This document shows positions 1-8,888 of a stretch of 64,000 bases of DNA, piece by piece. The notes beneath the pieces are model-generated. The model saw only the letters and a list, made by a program, of their open reading frames with translations. It did no database searches and was not told where the DNA came from. The DNA is taken from NCBI RefSeq assembly GCF_024436435.1, contig NZ_JAFMZP010000014.1:1-64000 (forward strand), read 5' to 3'. The translations under genes and the position numbers were made by a program. The stretch comes from Desertivirga xinjiangensis (lineage in GTDB: Bacteria; Bacteroidota; Bacteroidia; Sphingobacteriales; Sphingobacteriaceae). Every line of letters starts with the position of its first letter. The stretch's first letter is position 1.

Positions 1-111
1 TAAAGCTTTTTCCGTATAAGGCATTTGGCAAGTCTCTGGCAAGAGGCCCGGAAAGAGACCGAAAGGGGGCGCCCCTGCTTTGGGAAATGGAGCCGGGCGC
101 TTCGACAATTT

Positions 112-280
112 CCGAAGGTTTCCCGAAGCGGCTTCGCTTTTTTCCGAAGCCCTCCCGAACACTTCCCGAAGAAAGGGTAGGTTTTCCCGAACACTTCCCG
201 AAGAAACCCCGAAGCCTTCCGCTACCTGGGGATAATCTTTTACGAAGCTGTCCGCAAGACTTCCGGTACATTTGCCGAAG
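112..280. repeat. Degenerate CCGAAG repeat array with a 22-nt direct repeat
   Basis: The hexamer CCGAAG occurs seven times (starts at 112, 123, 144, 166, 198, 209 and 275). Two copies lie in a perfect 22-nt direct repeat, 153-174 and 185-206, with starts 32 nt apart. Several copies sit next to CTTCG, so small hairpins form, for example at 124-136 followed by a T run. Spacing is irregular, so this is neither a CRISPR array nor a clean tandem repeat. Function unknown. Confidence 0.7.
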
Positions 281-392
281 AACACTAGCGAATTTTGAGG
301 TAATGTTCAATTAAGTGTGTCAGCGTTCAAAAATCTGTGAGACGAGATTTGACATGAAGGACACGGCTAAAGAAATGCCAACCTGCGGGGTA

Positions 393-417
393 GTGCTCCT
401 AGTCCTCTCCTAGGCAC
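393..417. repeat. Small hairpin next to the large inverted repeat
   Basis: GTGC (393-396) pairs with GCAC (414-417) and CTAG (399-402) with CTAG (410-413), leaving a two-base bulge and a loop of about seven bases. No T run follows, so it does not look like a terminator. It adds to the secondary structure of the segment 390-575. Confidence 0.5.
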
Positions 418-436
418 AGTTCGATCTGCAAGGAAT

Positions 437-575
437 CTCCTACTGACCTCCCACTGATCTCCCTGGCCTGCCAGATCAAGCCCTGCGACCTCCTTGCGGA
501 AATCCGTTGGAAGCTCACAGGGAGATCAGAGAGCAAGCTGGGGAGGTCAGTAGCATTGCGAACACCGTATAGGAG
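437..575. repeat. Nested imperfect inverted repeat
   Basis: Three nested pairs of arms are visible: 437-442 with 570-575 (6 bp), 441-452 with 541-552 (12 bp, perfect) and 454-464 with 519-529 (11 bp, perfect). Only one base separates the two main blocks on the left, but eleven do on the right, so the folded stem has an asymmetric bulge. The central part, about 465-518, can form smaller stems. As RNA this would be a long hairpin of about 140 nt. No transposase or terminal duplication is seen. Confidence 0.65.
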
Positions 576-619
576 CAGGGTAGGAAAAGGCTTCTAAAGG
601 AGTTATTAAAATACAAGCA

Positions 620-1417
620 TTAAGCTACAACGCTCCTCTTTCTCTTCGAAATCCTTTTCACCTGGATTCTTTTCGGCCGTTCTTCCAGAGTCACTGGTAC
701 TGAAAGCAGGTCGCGTATCACAATGGAGGCGCACATGCCGCCAAAGGCTGCCGGGAGGTAAGATATCGTTCCATAAGCTGAACGCTTATAATTACTGCCA
801 TCTGTCATAATTAAAGAATCTAGGCGCACCTCTTCCAGTGAGAATACAGCTTTGATTCCATTGCTCACACCTAATCGTTTTGTCCTCTTGCGCACATATT
901 CGGCGAACCGACATTGATAGGTATCAAATAGATCAGTTACCCGAAGCAAAGATGGGTCAAATTTCCCTCCTGCTCCCATAGAACTCACCACACGCTGTCC
1001 GCTATGATAGGCTACCGACAGTAAAGTAACCTTGGGACTGATACTATCAATACAATCTACAACATAGTCAAACTGCGATTGCAGGATCTCGCGGCATTTT
1101 TCAGGAGTTAAAAAATCTTTAATTACATTAAGTTTCAGATCAGGGTTTATTGCCAAAAGCCGTTCTGCCATAATATTGGCTTTTGCTTCCCCATGATTTG
1201 TGGCCAATGCAGGCAGTTGCCGGTTGCGGTTTGAAGGATCAACCACATCGCCATCCACTATTGTCATTTCACCGACTCCCGCTCTGCAGATAAATTCCGC
1301 AGCAAAAGATCCCACACCACCGAGGCCAACAACTAACACGTGAGCCTTCTGCAATTTGTCAATACCATCTTCACCTACTAATAAGGCAGAACGCGACAGC
1401 CAAGCTAAATCAGACAT
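620..1417 (-). CDS. tcdA: tRNA threonylcarbamoyladenosine dehydratase (TcdA/CsdL)
   Basis: An E1-like (ThiF/MoeB fold) enzyme that uses ATP to cyclise the t6A base at position 37 of ANN-decoding tRNAs to ct6A. The protein has 265 residues, close to the usual ~268. The nucleotide-binding loop GLGGVG is at residues 31-36, the acidic end of the next strand (IVDGD) near 53-57, and the E1-type NRNRQ motif at 63-67. The tail is very basic. The gene lies 29 nt downstream of the TatD-like gene on the same strand, so the two probably share a transcript. The window also encodes a YrdC/Sua5 protein that makes the threonylcarbamoyl-AMP needed for t6A. Family assignment is firm; activity is inferred. Confidence 0.9.
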   Translation of the reverse strand: MSDLAWLSRSALLVGEDGIDKLQKAHVLVVGLGGVGSFAAEFICRAGVGEMTIVDGDVVDPSNRNRQLPALATNHGEAKANIMAERLLAINPDLKLNVIKDFLTPEKCREILQSQFDYVVDCIDSISPKVTLLSVAYHSGQRVVSSMGAGGKFDPSLLRVTDLFDTYQCRFAEYVRKRTKRLGVSNGIKAVFSLEEVRLDSLIMTDGSNYKRSAYGTISYLPAAFGGMCASIVIRDLLSVPVTLEERPKRIQVKRISKRKRSVVA

Positions 1418-1446
1418 TACAATAAAAAATTAAAATCATGAAGGCT

Positions 1447-2127
1447 TTAGACGCCTTCAACTAAACTCATACAATTCGCAAAAATAATGTCTTTCAATGT
1501 ATAGACAGGAATATTTTTAATTTCGGCAGCAACCTTATAGATCTTTTTAACAGGGATGTCTTTATCATCGGTTTCGAGGAAGAACCGGTCATCCGGAACA
1601 GTGTTTAATAGTTTAAATGCATTTGATCTGTTATTAAGTAAAGCTGCTCCGAAAGAAAGGTAGAAACCATGCAAAAGCAATTGTTTCAAAATATCTTCAT
1701 TATTATTAAAGCCATGCACTATTAGCGGAACGGAAGGATTAAGCCGCCTTTTAATAAGGATCAGTTCATTAAAACATCTTACACAATGTATAAGCAGAGG
1801 TTTCCTCGCATTCTCTGCAATATTTATTTGCTCTTCTAACACTAGTTGCTGCAGTTCTAAAGAAGGCCCTCGCAAGCGATCAAGGCCGCACTCCCCTATC
1901 AGTTTAACATTAGCGCTACCTGCAACTTCTTTTAGCTTTGCTAATTGTGCTTTTGTATTAGTATCGTTGATAAACCAGGGATGTATACCCACAGATATCC
2001 AATCTTCAAAACTGCCCTTTTCCAAAGCCATACATCCCTCCGGGGGAATTATCACATTATAAACCACCTTAGCTCCTCGCTGCCGTTTGTCTGAATGTGA
2101 ATGAAGATCGATCAGCGCAGCTCTCAT
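1447..2127 (-). CDS. TatD-family metal-dependent hydrolase
   Basis: An amidohydrolase-fold protein of the TatD group, which acts as a metal-dependent DNase or phosphoesterase. Visible metal-site motifs are H9-S-H11, GEC with E79, H114 in LIHC, H138 in VHGF, and D187 in the ETDD segment; SVGIHPW (46-52) is also family-typical. At 226 residues it is 30-40 shorter than ordinary TatD proteins, and the final motif reads ETDDKD rather than the usual ETDSPY, so it belongs to a diverged branch. It is the upstream gene of a pair with tcdA. Substrate unknown. Confidence 0.82.
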   Translation of the reverse strand: MRAALIDLHSHSDKRQRGAKVVYNVIIPPEGCMALEKGSFEDWISVGIHPWFINDTNTKAQLAKLKEVAGSANVKLIGECGLDRLRGPSLELQQLVLEEQINIAENARKPLLIHCVRCFNELILIKRRLNPSVPLIVHGFNNNEDILKQLLLHGFYLSFGAALLNNRSNAFKLLNTVPDDRFFLETDDKDIPVKKIYKVAAEIKNIPVYTLKDIIFANCMSLVEGV

Positions 2128-2224
2128 TACTTAAACATTTATCCAAAGATTAATAATATTCAGAATATAACGAATCTCAAATCTTCATTTCCCAATTTCA
2201 CATCTTCTTTCTATTTTCGTGCCG

Positions 2225-4009
2225 ATGGATAATTTTATAGTGTCGGCGAGGAAATACAGGCCGGCTACGTTTGAAAGCGTAGTTGGGCAACAGCACATTA
2301 CCAACACGTTAAAGAATGCCATCAAAAACAATCAACTTGCCCAGGCTTTCTTATTTTGCGGCCCCAGGGGTGTCGGAAAAACAACCTGTGCCCGTATTCT
2401 TGCCAAGACAATCAATTGCCAGAACCTAAGTCCGGAGATTGAAGCTTGTGGCGAATGTGAGTCTTGCCGCTCCTTTGCAAACGGAAACTCTTTTAGTATC
2501 CACGAGCTGGATGCTGCCTCCAATAATTCGGTAGATGATATTCGTAGCTTAATTGAGCAGGTTAGAATACCACCTCAAACCGGCAAATATAAGATCTATA
2601 TTATAGATGAGGTTCACATGCTTTCTCAGTCCGCTTTCAACGCGTTCCTGAAAACATTGGAAGAGCCTCCTTCTTATGCGATCTTTATTCTTGCAACCAC
2701 TGAAAAACATAAAATACTTCCTACGATTCTTTCCCGTTGTCAGATTTTTGACTTTAACCGGATACGAGTGGAGGACATGGCAAATCACCTGGCTTCTATC
2801 TCTAAAAAAGAAAGTATTAGCTATGATAATGATGGTTTGCATCTCATTGCTCAGAAAGCAGATGGTGGATTACGGGATGCATTGTCAATGTTCGATCAGA
2901 TCGTAAGTTTCTCGAATAGAAACGTTACGTACAAGGCAGTAATCGACAACTTAAACATTCTTGATTACGATTATTATTTCAAACTTACCGATGCCCTTTT
3001 GAAGGAGGACATTGCTGGAACTCTTTTGGTGTTTGATGATATCCTCTCGAACGGATTTGACGGAAACAACTTCATTGCAGGTCTTGCCTCACATTTCAGA
3101 AATCTCCTTGTGGGAAAAGATCCTTCCACGCTAAAGCTGCTGGAGGTAAGTGAGGGTATAAGGCAAAAATATCTGGAGCAATCTAGGGCAGCATCTGCTT
3201 CGTTTTTACTTTCGGGGCTAAACATTGCTAATCAATGCGACCTCAATTACAAAAATAGTAAAAACCAGAGGTTGCAGGTGGAGCTGGCTCTCATAAAAAT
3301 ATGCCACATACCATCAGCGTTAAATTTAACCTCTTCAATTTCTTCTGAAGCGGTAAAAAAAAAACCTGATACCTCAATAAAGCCTGAACCTGCAGCATCA
3401 ACGGATCTTGCTTCTTTAGCTCAACCGGCTCCAGCGAAACCGGTCGCAACTGCCGAGATAAAACAGCCACAAGCGCAGTCAATGCCTGCAGCGGCTCCTG
3501 CTCCTGTTGCAGAAAGACCCAGGATTTCCATTAAGCCCCTGACAGCTTCGGCTTCTATCATTCCTAACTTAAATGATTTATCCGGCAGCGTTTCGGCTGT
3601 TCAGGAAGACGAAGGGCCAAAATATGTTTCAGGGGATAGCCGGGAACATTTCAGCGCCGATCAATTTTTGCAGGAATGGAATAAGTATGCCGAAGATATT
3701 AAGCGTGCCGGTAAAATTAACCTTTTCACGTTAATGACAGCCAATTCGCCCTCTCTGCTTGACAACTATCAGGTGGAAGTTATTATTGAGAACAAAATCC
3801 AGGAAACACAATTAAGTGTTGAAAGGGTCGACTTGTTGAACTACCTAAGAGTGAAACTTAAAAACTTTGGGATAGATATTATCACTCGCCAGGTAGAGAA
3901 AACTGATAAGAGAAAGCTTTACACCTCTTCCGAGAAATATCAGCATATGGCAGAAAAAAACCCCAGTCTGGAAGATTTCAGACGGAGGTTTAATTTGAAT
4001 ATAGAATAG
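2225..4009 (+). CDS. dnaX: DNA polymerase III subunit gamma/tau
   Basis: The AAA+ clamp-loader ATPase that loads the sliding clamp. I take ATG 2225 as the start (594 residues), giving the family-typical N-terminus M-D-N-F-I-V-S-A-R-K; a GTG at 2219 would add two residues. Walker A GPRGVGKT is at 46-53, zinc cysteines at C65/C75/C78/C81, Walker B DEVH at 128-131 and the sensor/arginine-finger SRC at 170-172. The conserved part ends near residue 370. A low-complexity Pro/Ala/Lys linker follows, then a C-terminal tau-like domain. The linker begins with an A10 run (3355-3364) at which slippage would give a short gamma form. It is divergent from the TatD-tcdA pair and convergent with the acidic gene at 4033. 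Confidence 0.95.
   Translation: MDNFIVSARKYRPATFESVVGQQHITNTLKNAIKNNQLAQAFLFCGPRGVGKTTCARILAKTINCQNLSPEIEACGECESCRSFANGNSFSIHELDAASNNSVDDIRSLIEQVRIPPQTGKYKIYIIDEVHMLSQSAFNAFLKTLEEPPSYAIFILATTEKHKILPTILSRCQIFDFNRIRVEDMANHLASISKKESISYDNDGLHLIAQKADGGLRDALSMFDQIVSFSNRNVTYKAVIDNLNILDYDYYFKLTDALLKEDIAGTLLVFDDILSNGFDGNNFIAGLASHFRNLLVGKDPSTLKLLEVSEGIRQKYLEQSRAASASFLLSGLNIANQCDLNYKNSKNQRLQVELALIKICHIPSALNLTSSISSEAVKKKPDTSIKPEPAASTDLASLAQPAPAKPVATAEIKQPQAQSMPAAAPAPVAERPRISIKPLTASASIIPNLNDLSGSVSAVQEDEGPKYVSGDSREHFSADQFLQEWNKYAEDIKRAGKINLFTLMTANSPSLLDNYQVEVIIENKIQETQLSVERVDLLNYLRVKLKNFGIDIITRQVEKTDKRKLYTSSEKYQHMAEKNPSLEDFRRRFNLNIE
3355..3364 (+). promoter_or_regulatory. dnaX: Candidate transcriptional slippage/frameshift site in dnaX
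   Basis: Ten consecutive A residues encode the last base of a Val codon and Lys378-380. One extra A in the mRNA, or a -1 ribosomal shift, gives K-K-K-T-stop; one missing A gives a stop eight codons after the Val. Either product ends right after the ATPase/collar region, as a gamma subunit does. Thermus dnaX uses an A9 run for this purpose by transcriptional slippage. Confidence 0.55.
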
Positions 4010-4032
4010 TGTCTAGTTGATAAACTACACCT

Positions 4033-4497
4033 CTATTTCAGGAAGTCACGCTCGTCGGTGTCCCCGGATGCATCGTTCTTCGGGTATCCTTCTTCATCCA
4101 GATCATCCCGGTCGTCTTCCGGAGTATGAGCCAGCGCTTCATCCACCGGATCTAATTCCACGATTTTTCCGCTATCTATGTGCATACCAAATTCTGAGCT
4201 AATAGGGTCGGAAACTTCAGGCGAATCATTTGGCCGGTGATATTCATCGCCAACCGTCAGATTAGCTTCATCGAAATCAGAGTCAAAATCACTTCCGTTC
4301 CTTACAGAAGTTCTGTAGGGATCCGGATGATCGTAATCTTCATCTTTACTATCCACATCCAACTCAAAGCTATCCTCTTCTTCGTTAAACGACAGATCTT
4401 CTTTATTCACTTCTGCTCCCAGTTCATCTTTCATTCTTTTATCTCTATCCAGGTTCTCATCGTTGAAACCTGGATAAAACGAATTTTTCTGTGTCAT
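4033..4497 (-). CDS. Acidic hypothetical protein
   Basis: A 154-residue protein without a signal peptide, membrane segment or domain that I recognise. Composition is extreme: Asp and Glu dominate, with many D/E runs in the first 90 residues, so it is very acidic and probably disordered. The C-terminal half repeats motifs such as DEEGYP and TDERD near its end. It is convergent with dnaX (23 nt between the stops) and divergent from icd, so it is probably a single-gene transcript. Base composition matches the neighbours. I infer that it is a real gene from its length, the clean stop next to dnaX and a codon pattern like its neighbours; function unknown. Confidence 0.65.
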   Translation of the reverse strand: MTQKNSFYPGFNDENLDRDKRMKDELGAEVNKEDLSFNEEEDSFELDVDSKDEDYDHPDPYRTSVRNGSDFDSDFDEANLTVGDEYHRPNDSPEVSDPISSEFGMHIDSGKIVELDPVDEALAHTPEDDRDDLDEEGYPKNDASGDTDERDFLK

Positions 4498-4605
4498 TGG
4501 ATTTGTTTTTAATACTACTATAAAAGAAAAAAGAGCTTAGAAATGTTTTTACACTGTGCACACTTTTGAAATTCAATCAGGATCCTTCTGTTTTTGCAAA
4601 TTTTA

Positions 4606-4613
4606 TATCTTTG
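4606..4613 (+). promoter_or_regulatory. Candidate -7 element of the icd promoter
   Basis: TATCTTTG matches the Bacteroidota -7 consensus TAnnTTTG exactly. It lies 35 nt upstream of the icd ATG. A good -33 TTTG at the right distance is not evident, so only this half of the promoter is called. Confidence 0.45.
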
Positions 4614-4648
4614 GGCGGCTCAAATAAATACAAAAACTAAAAACAAAC

Positions 4649-5884
4649 ATGTCAATACAAAAAATCAAAGTAGCAAATCCGGTTGTAGAGCTGGATGGTG
4701 ATGAAATGACCCGCATCATCTGGAAGTTTATTAAAGACAAACTTATTCTTCCTTACCTGGAACTAGATATTAAATACTATGACTTAGGTATCGAATATCG
4801 GGATGAGACTAATGATCAGGTTACTGTTGATGCTGCAAACGCTATTAAGCAATATGGTGTTGGTATCAAATGTGCAACTATCACTCCGGATGAAGCCCGT
4901 GTTGAGGAGTTTGGTCTGAAGCAAATGTGGAAATCACCAAACGGAACTATCCGGAATATTCTTGATGGAACTGTTTTTCGCGAACCAATTGTAATGAGCA
5001 ACGTTCCCCGTTTGGTACCTAACTGGACTGCTCCTATCTGCATTGGCCGTCATGCATTCGGTGATCAGTATCGCGCAACAGATTTCGTTACCAAAGGAAA
5101 AGGCAAGTTAAAGATCACTTTTACTCCTGAAGACGGCGGAGAAGAGCAATCCTTTGAAGTATTTAACTTTAAAGGTGACGGAGTCGCCTTGGCAATGTAT
5201 AATACTGACGAATCTATCAAAGGTTTTGCTCACTCTTGCTTCAACACAGCATTGCAAAAAGGCTGGCCGTTATACCTTTCTACTAAAAACACCATCCTGA
5301 AAAAATATGATGGTCGTTTCAAAGATATTTTCGAAGAGATCTATCAGTCAGATTACAAAACCAAGTTCGAAGCCGCAGGTATCGTGTATGAGCACCGCTT
5401 AATCGATGACATGGTTGCGTCCGCTCTTAAATGGAATGGTAACTTCGTATGGGCTTGTAAAAACTATGATGGAGATGTTCAGTCGGATACTGTAGCACAA
5501 GGTTTTGGTTCATTAGGATTAATGACTTCCACGTTAGTTACTCCAGATGGTACAGTGATGGAAGCTGAAGCTGCTCATGGAACTGTAACCCGTCACTACC
5601 GCGAGCATCAAAAAGGACGTCCGACTTCTACGAACCCTATTGCGTCTATTTTCGCTTGGACAAGAGGTTTGGAGTTCCGTGGTAAATTAGACGGCAACCA
5701 GGAGCTGATCGATTTCTGCCATAAGTTAGAAGCGGTTTGTATCGAAACTGTAGAAAGCGGCAAGATGACCAAGGATTTAGCTATTTCGATAAAAGCTAAG
5801 GTAGAGCATGGTACAGACTATTTGTACACTGAAGAATTCCTTGAGGCTATCGACCAGAATTTAAAAGCCAAATTAGGCTATTAA
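4649..5884 (+). CDS. icd: NADP-dependent isocitrate dehydrogenase
   Basis: Oxidative decarboxylation of isocitrate to 2-oxoglutarate with NADP in the TCA cycle. The 411-residue protein is of the dimeric type found in eukaryotes and many Bacteroidota (type II), not the E. coli type. Typical segments are the N-terminal [12 protein letters not shown], the substrate loop with [22 protein letters not shown], and the metal-binding [22 protein letters not shown] lies in the NADP site. ATG 4649 follows a -7 promoter element by 35 nt, and an intrinsic terminator lies 22 nt past the stop, so this is a single-gene unit. Confidence 0.97.
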   Translation: MSIQKIKVANPVVELDGDEMTRIIWKFIKDKLILPYLELDIKYYDLGIEYRDETNDQVTVDAANAIKQYGVGIKCATITPDEARVEEFGLKQMWKSPNGTIRNILDGTVFREPIVMSNVPRLVPNWTAPICIGRHAFGDQYRATDFVTKGKGKLKITFTPEDGGEEQSFEVFNFKGDGVALAMYNTDESIKGFAHSCFNTALQKGWPLYLSTKNTILKKYDGRFKDIFEEIYQSDYKTKFEAAGIVYEHRLIDDMVASALKWNGNFVWACKNYDGDVQSDTVAQGFGSLGLMTSTLVTPDGTVMEAEAAHGTVTRHYREHQKGRPTSTNPIASIFAWTRGLEFRGKLDGNQELIDFCHKLEAVCIETVESGKMTKDLAISIKAKVEHGTDYLYTEEFLEAIDQNLKAKLGY

Positions 5885-5905
5885 TATCTTTTTAGAACAG
5901 AAATA

Positions 5906-5930
5906 CCTCGCTGTAAAGCGGGGTTTTTTT
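5906..5930 (+). terminator. Intrinsic terminator of icd
   Basis: CCTCGCT (5906-5912) pairs with AGCGGGG (5917-5923) over a GTAA loop, with one G-U wobble. Seven T residues follow directly. Confidence 0.85.
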
Positions 5931-6051
5931 ATGCCTTAAAAAACTTAATCGAGAAAAATACGGTTTGTTTCATTGATTTATCAGCTAGCTTCACTATTTT
6001 TAAAATATTGGCTAATTGCCAGATTTAGAATTGACACAAATCTTTTTATCT

Positions 6052-6615
6052 ATGAAGTATCTTTTAGCATTTTCTCTACTTTCTCTCTTAGGCTTCTCCG
6101 CTTGCAACGATCGTGAACAGAAATTACGAAAAAGAGAGCTTGAACTAGTTGAGAAAGAGCAGAAATTACTGTTAAAAGAAAAAGAACTCGCGCTGAAAGA
6201 ACAGAACATTTTGACACGAGAGCGCCTCTTAGACACATCGAAAATTAATCTTGTTGATTCAGCAGCTTATAGTCCATTAATTATAGGAAGCTGGACTGTT
6301 ACCATGCGTTGTACAGAAACCGATTGCGCGGGGTCAGCTATCGGAGATGTTAAAAATGAAACATGGAACATCACCTACCAGAATGGAAGTTTTCTCTCGA
6401 AAGTGATAGTGAACGACAAGCTGGTAAGGATATATTCAGGAAAATATAATGGAAAGACACTTGACCTGACTGCGCAGCAGGATGAAACCGGAATGCCCCC
6501 CCAGGCAAAAATGGCGGTACAATTAAAGTTGATCAGTAAAAATAGAATGGAAGGACAGCGCATTATACAACGTCAAAATTGCAGAATTCTGTATGAACTA
6601 GAAATGACGAAGTAG
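6052..6615 (+). CDS. Coiled-coil lipoprotein, hypothetical
   Basis: A 187-residue protein starting at ATG 6052; a TTG at 6016 would put 12 residues in front of a perfect lipoprotein signal. Residues 1-18 form the signal with lipobox G-F-S-A-C, lipidated Cys18. Residues 20-60 are a charged heptad-like coiled coil rich in E, K and L with repeats of the KEKEL/REREL kind. The C-terminal part, after about residue 75, looks like a small beta-rich domain with two Cys in the TETDCAGS stretch. The antiporter gene starts 21 nt downstream, so co-transcription is likely. No known family recognised. Confidence 0.8.
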   Translation: MKYLLAFSLLSLLGFSACNDREQKLRKRELELVEKEQKLLLKEKELALKEQNILTRERLLDTSKINLVDSAAYSPLIIGSWTVTMRCTETDCAGSAIGDVKNETWNITYQNGSFLSKVIVNDKLVRIYSGKYNGKTLDLTAQQDETGMPPQAKMAVQLKLISKNRMEGQRIIQRQNCRILYELEMTK

Positions 6616-6636
6616 CAAGTTTAAAAAGAAAAACAA

Positions 6637-8787
6637 ATGATTTTACTATCAGATCTGGACCTCTCCCTTCCTTTAAAAAATCCTGTGGTTATTTTCTCAC
6701 TGGTACTTTTTATCATTCTTTTTGCCCCTATACTTTTCAATAAGATTAAAGTTCCACATATCATCGGTGTTATTCTTTCTGGTGTAATCATCGGGCCATA
6801 TGGCTTAAATCTTTTAGCTCGTGATAGTAGCATTGTGTTATTTGGCACTGTTGGCCTTTTATACATCATGTTTATGGCGGGACTTGAAATCGATATAGAA
6901 GAGTTTAAAAAAACACGTGTTAAAAGCTTCGTTTTCGGACTGTTTACATTTTTGATCCCGATCCTGTTGGGAAGCTTTGCAGCCTACTATGTCCTCGGCT
7001 TCAGTATTCCATCTGCTATATTGCTAGGAAGTATGCTTTCGTCACATACGCTGCTTGCTTACCCCATTGTAAGCAAGTATGGCATATCTCGTATCAGGGC
7101 CGTTACAATGAGTATTGGCGGAACGATAATCACCGATATTTTGTCGCTTTTGGTGCTGGCTATAGTAACTGGGATGACCAAAGGAGACATTGGTCCAGCT
7201 TTCTGGATACAACTTGTTATCGGCTGTATCGTCTTTGGGTTTGTCATTTTTTATATTTTTCCGCTCATTGCCCGTTGGTTCTTCAAAAGGTTCGATGATA
7301 ATATTTCCCAATACATTTTTGTATTGGCTATCGTCTTTTTAGGAGCCTTTCTTGCAGAAGTAGCAGGTTTGGAAGCAATTATCGGTGCATTCTTATCGGG
7401 GCTGGCTTTGAATCGATTTATTCCGCACTTATCACCCTTGATGAACAGGATAGACTTTGTTGGAAATGCATTCTTTATACCTTTTTTCCTCATAAGCGTA
7501 GGTATGCTCGTCGATGTGAGTGTTTTATTTAAGGGATGGGGTGCAATAACAGTTGCAGCTGTAATGATTTCACTCGCAATAATCTCAAAATTTATGGCCG
7601 CATGGTTTACGCAGAAGTCGTTCAAACTTTCAGTTAATGAAAGACAACTGATCTTCGGACTGAGTAATGCCCGTGTAGGTGCAACATTGGCTGTTGTGTT
7701 AGTGGGATATAACATCATTCTCGCTGAAACTCCCACTGGAGATCCCATCAGGTTACTTAGTGAGGATGTTCTTAACGGAGCGATTTTAATGATTCTCATC
7801 ACTTGTACCATCAGTTCCTTTGTAGTTGAAAAAGCGTCGCAAAAAATTGCTTTAAAAGAGGAAAGTGAAAGCATAAAGAATAACGACAACGATGAAAAGA
7901 TACTCATCTCACTTGCCTATCCTGACACCGTATCTGAGCTTGTCGATTTTGGATTGATGCTAAAACCAAAGAAAAGCCAAATTCCAGTTTATGGATTACA
8001 TATTGTCAGCGATGGCATTGATGACGGCAAAATGCATGCTACCGGAAAAAAGATGATGGATAAGGCTCTTAAACATGCGTCTGCAACCGAAAATACCATC
8101 ATTCCATTGACTCGCTTTGATGTTAATATTGCCAACGGTATTATCTATACCATAAAAGAACAGCGCATCACCGATGTATTGATTGGTCTACATAAGAATG
8201 CCGGGCTTGAGGATTTCTTCGGACCTGTTGCCCAAACAATCTTAAAGCGTACCCTTGAAACCATCTTCATCTATAAATCCGTACAGCCATTTAACACTTT
8301 GAAGCGAATGATGGTGGTAGTTCCACCTCAGGCTGAACATGAACCTGGCTTTCTTCACTGGCTTACCAAGCTTACCACTATTAGCAAAGAATCGGGGCTG
8401 CCAATCATCTTTTATGCGCATGAAGAAACCATTGAAGAGCTGGAAAGCCAATTGGATGGACGTCTCAAAGCTTCATTTTTTCCTTTTAATGAGTGGGAAG
8501 ACTTTCTCATCTTTACCCGTGAACTAAAGCCCAACGATCTGTTTCTTATCGTTACATCCCGCAAAGATCATAGGTCGTTTAGCCCCCAGTTAGATCGATT
8601 GCCATATTACCTTATCAATTATTTTAATAGCAACAGTTTTATTCTCCTTTATCCTAAACAACTAGACCTGACACTCGATATGGGACCCTCTCCGTCGATG
8701 GATACAAGTCTTATGGATAGTCTATCGGAAAAGATTAATGTGGTAAACAAAGCAGGCTCATTCTTCAAGCGTTTATTAAACAAATAA
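6637..8787 (+). CDS. CPA2-family cation/proton antiporter with C-terminal cytosolic domain
   Basis: A 716-residue inner-membrane protein. Residues 1-400 are strongly hydrophobic with about 12 membrane segments, matching the Kef/NapA-like (CPA2) fold; MAGLEIDIEEF (near residue 80) and EVAGLEAIIGAFLSGL (near 245) are family-typical. It exchanges Na+ or K+ for H+. From about residue 425 it is soluble. That part resembles universal-stress-protein-like tandem domains, instead of the TrkA-N domain of Kef proteins. It lies 21 nt after the coiled-coil lipoprotein gene and about 100 nt before manA. Which cation is moved cannot be read from the sequence. Confidence 0.9.
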   Translation: MILLSDLDLSLPLKNPVVIFSLVLFIILFAPILFNKIKVPHIIGVILSGVIIGPYGLNLLARDSSIVLFGTVGLLYIMFMAGLEIDIEEFKKTRVKSFVFGLFTFLIPILLGSFAAYYVLGFSIPSAILLGSMLSSHTLLAYPIVSKYGISRIRAVTMSIGGTIITDILSLLVLAIVTGMTKGDIGPAFWIQLVIGCIVFGFVIFYIFPLIARWFFKRFDDNISQYIFVLAIVFLGAFLAEVAGLEAIIGAFLSGLALNRFIPHLSPLMNRIDFVGNAFFIPFFLISVGMLVDVSVLFKGWGAITVAAVMISLAIISKFMAAWFTQKSFKLSVNERQLIFGLSNARVGATLAVVLVGYNIILAETPTGDPIRLLSEDVLNGAILMILITCTISSFVVEKASQKIALKEESESIKNNDNDEKILISLAYPDTVSELVDFGLMLKPKKSQIPVYGLHIVSDGIDDGKMHATGKKMMDKALKHASATENTIIPLTRFDVNIANGIIYTIKEQRITDVLIGLHKNAGLEDFFGPVAQTILKRTLETIFIYKSVQPFNTLKRMMVVVPPQAEHEPGFLHWLTKLTTISKESGLPIIFYAHEETIEELESQLDGRLKASFFPFNEWEDFLIFTRELKPNDLFLIVTSRKDHRSFSPQLDRLPYYLINYFNSNSFILLYPKQLDLTLDMGPSPSMDTSLMDSLSEKINVVNKAGSFFKRLLNK

Positions 8788-8888
8788 ATCAGTAGAGATA
8801 ACTTAAGCGAAACGATTTAGCAATGTTTAATCGTGCGTTCCTGCTTGTTCTTTTGTTTTTAAAATATATATTTGCCACAAAAAAAGAC

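Larger units (their letters stand above)
1..619. other. Non-coding, repeat-rich intergenic region
   Basis: No convincing gene is visible here. The only long open frame (87-314, plus) is made of repeated CCGAAG-type units, has no recognisable domain and looks like a by-product of the repeats. The stretch is more GC-rich than its neighbours. It holds a degenerate CCGAAG array (112-280), a perfect 22-nt direct repeat (153-174 and 185-206), a GCGCCC/GGGCGC hairpin (69-74 with 95-100), a hairpin at 393-417 and a large nested inverted repeat (437-575). It lies beyond the 3' end of the minus-strand tcdA gene. A structured RNA or repeat element is possible, but I recognise no RNA family. Confidence 0.6.

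Noticed and set aside
112-280. CRISPR array
   Set aside because: Repeats are 6-22 nt with irregular spacing, no regular spacers and no cas genes nearby.
87-314. 75-codon open frame on the plus strand
   Set aside because: It consists of the CCGAAG-type repeats, with repeated P/R/K blocks and no domain; composition does not match the coding neighbours.
7251-7907. 218-codon open frame opposite the antiporter
   Set aside because: Antisense to a well-supported membrane protein; hydrophobic codons in the real gene create long open reverse frames.
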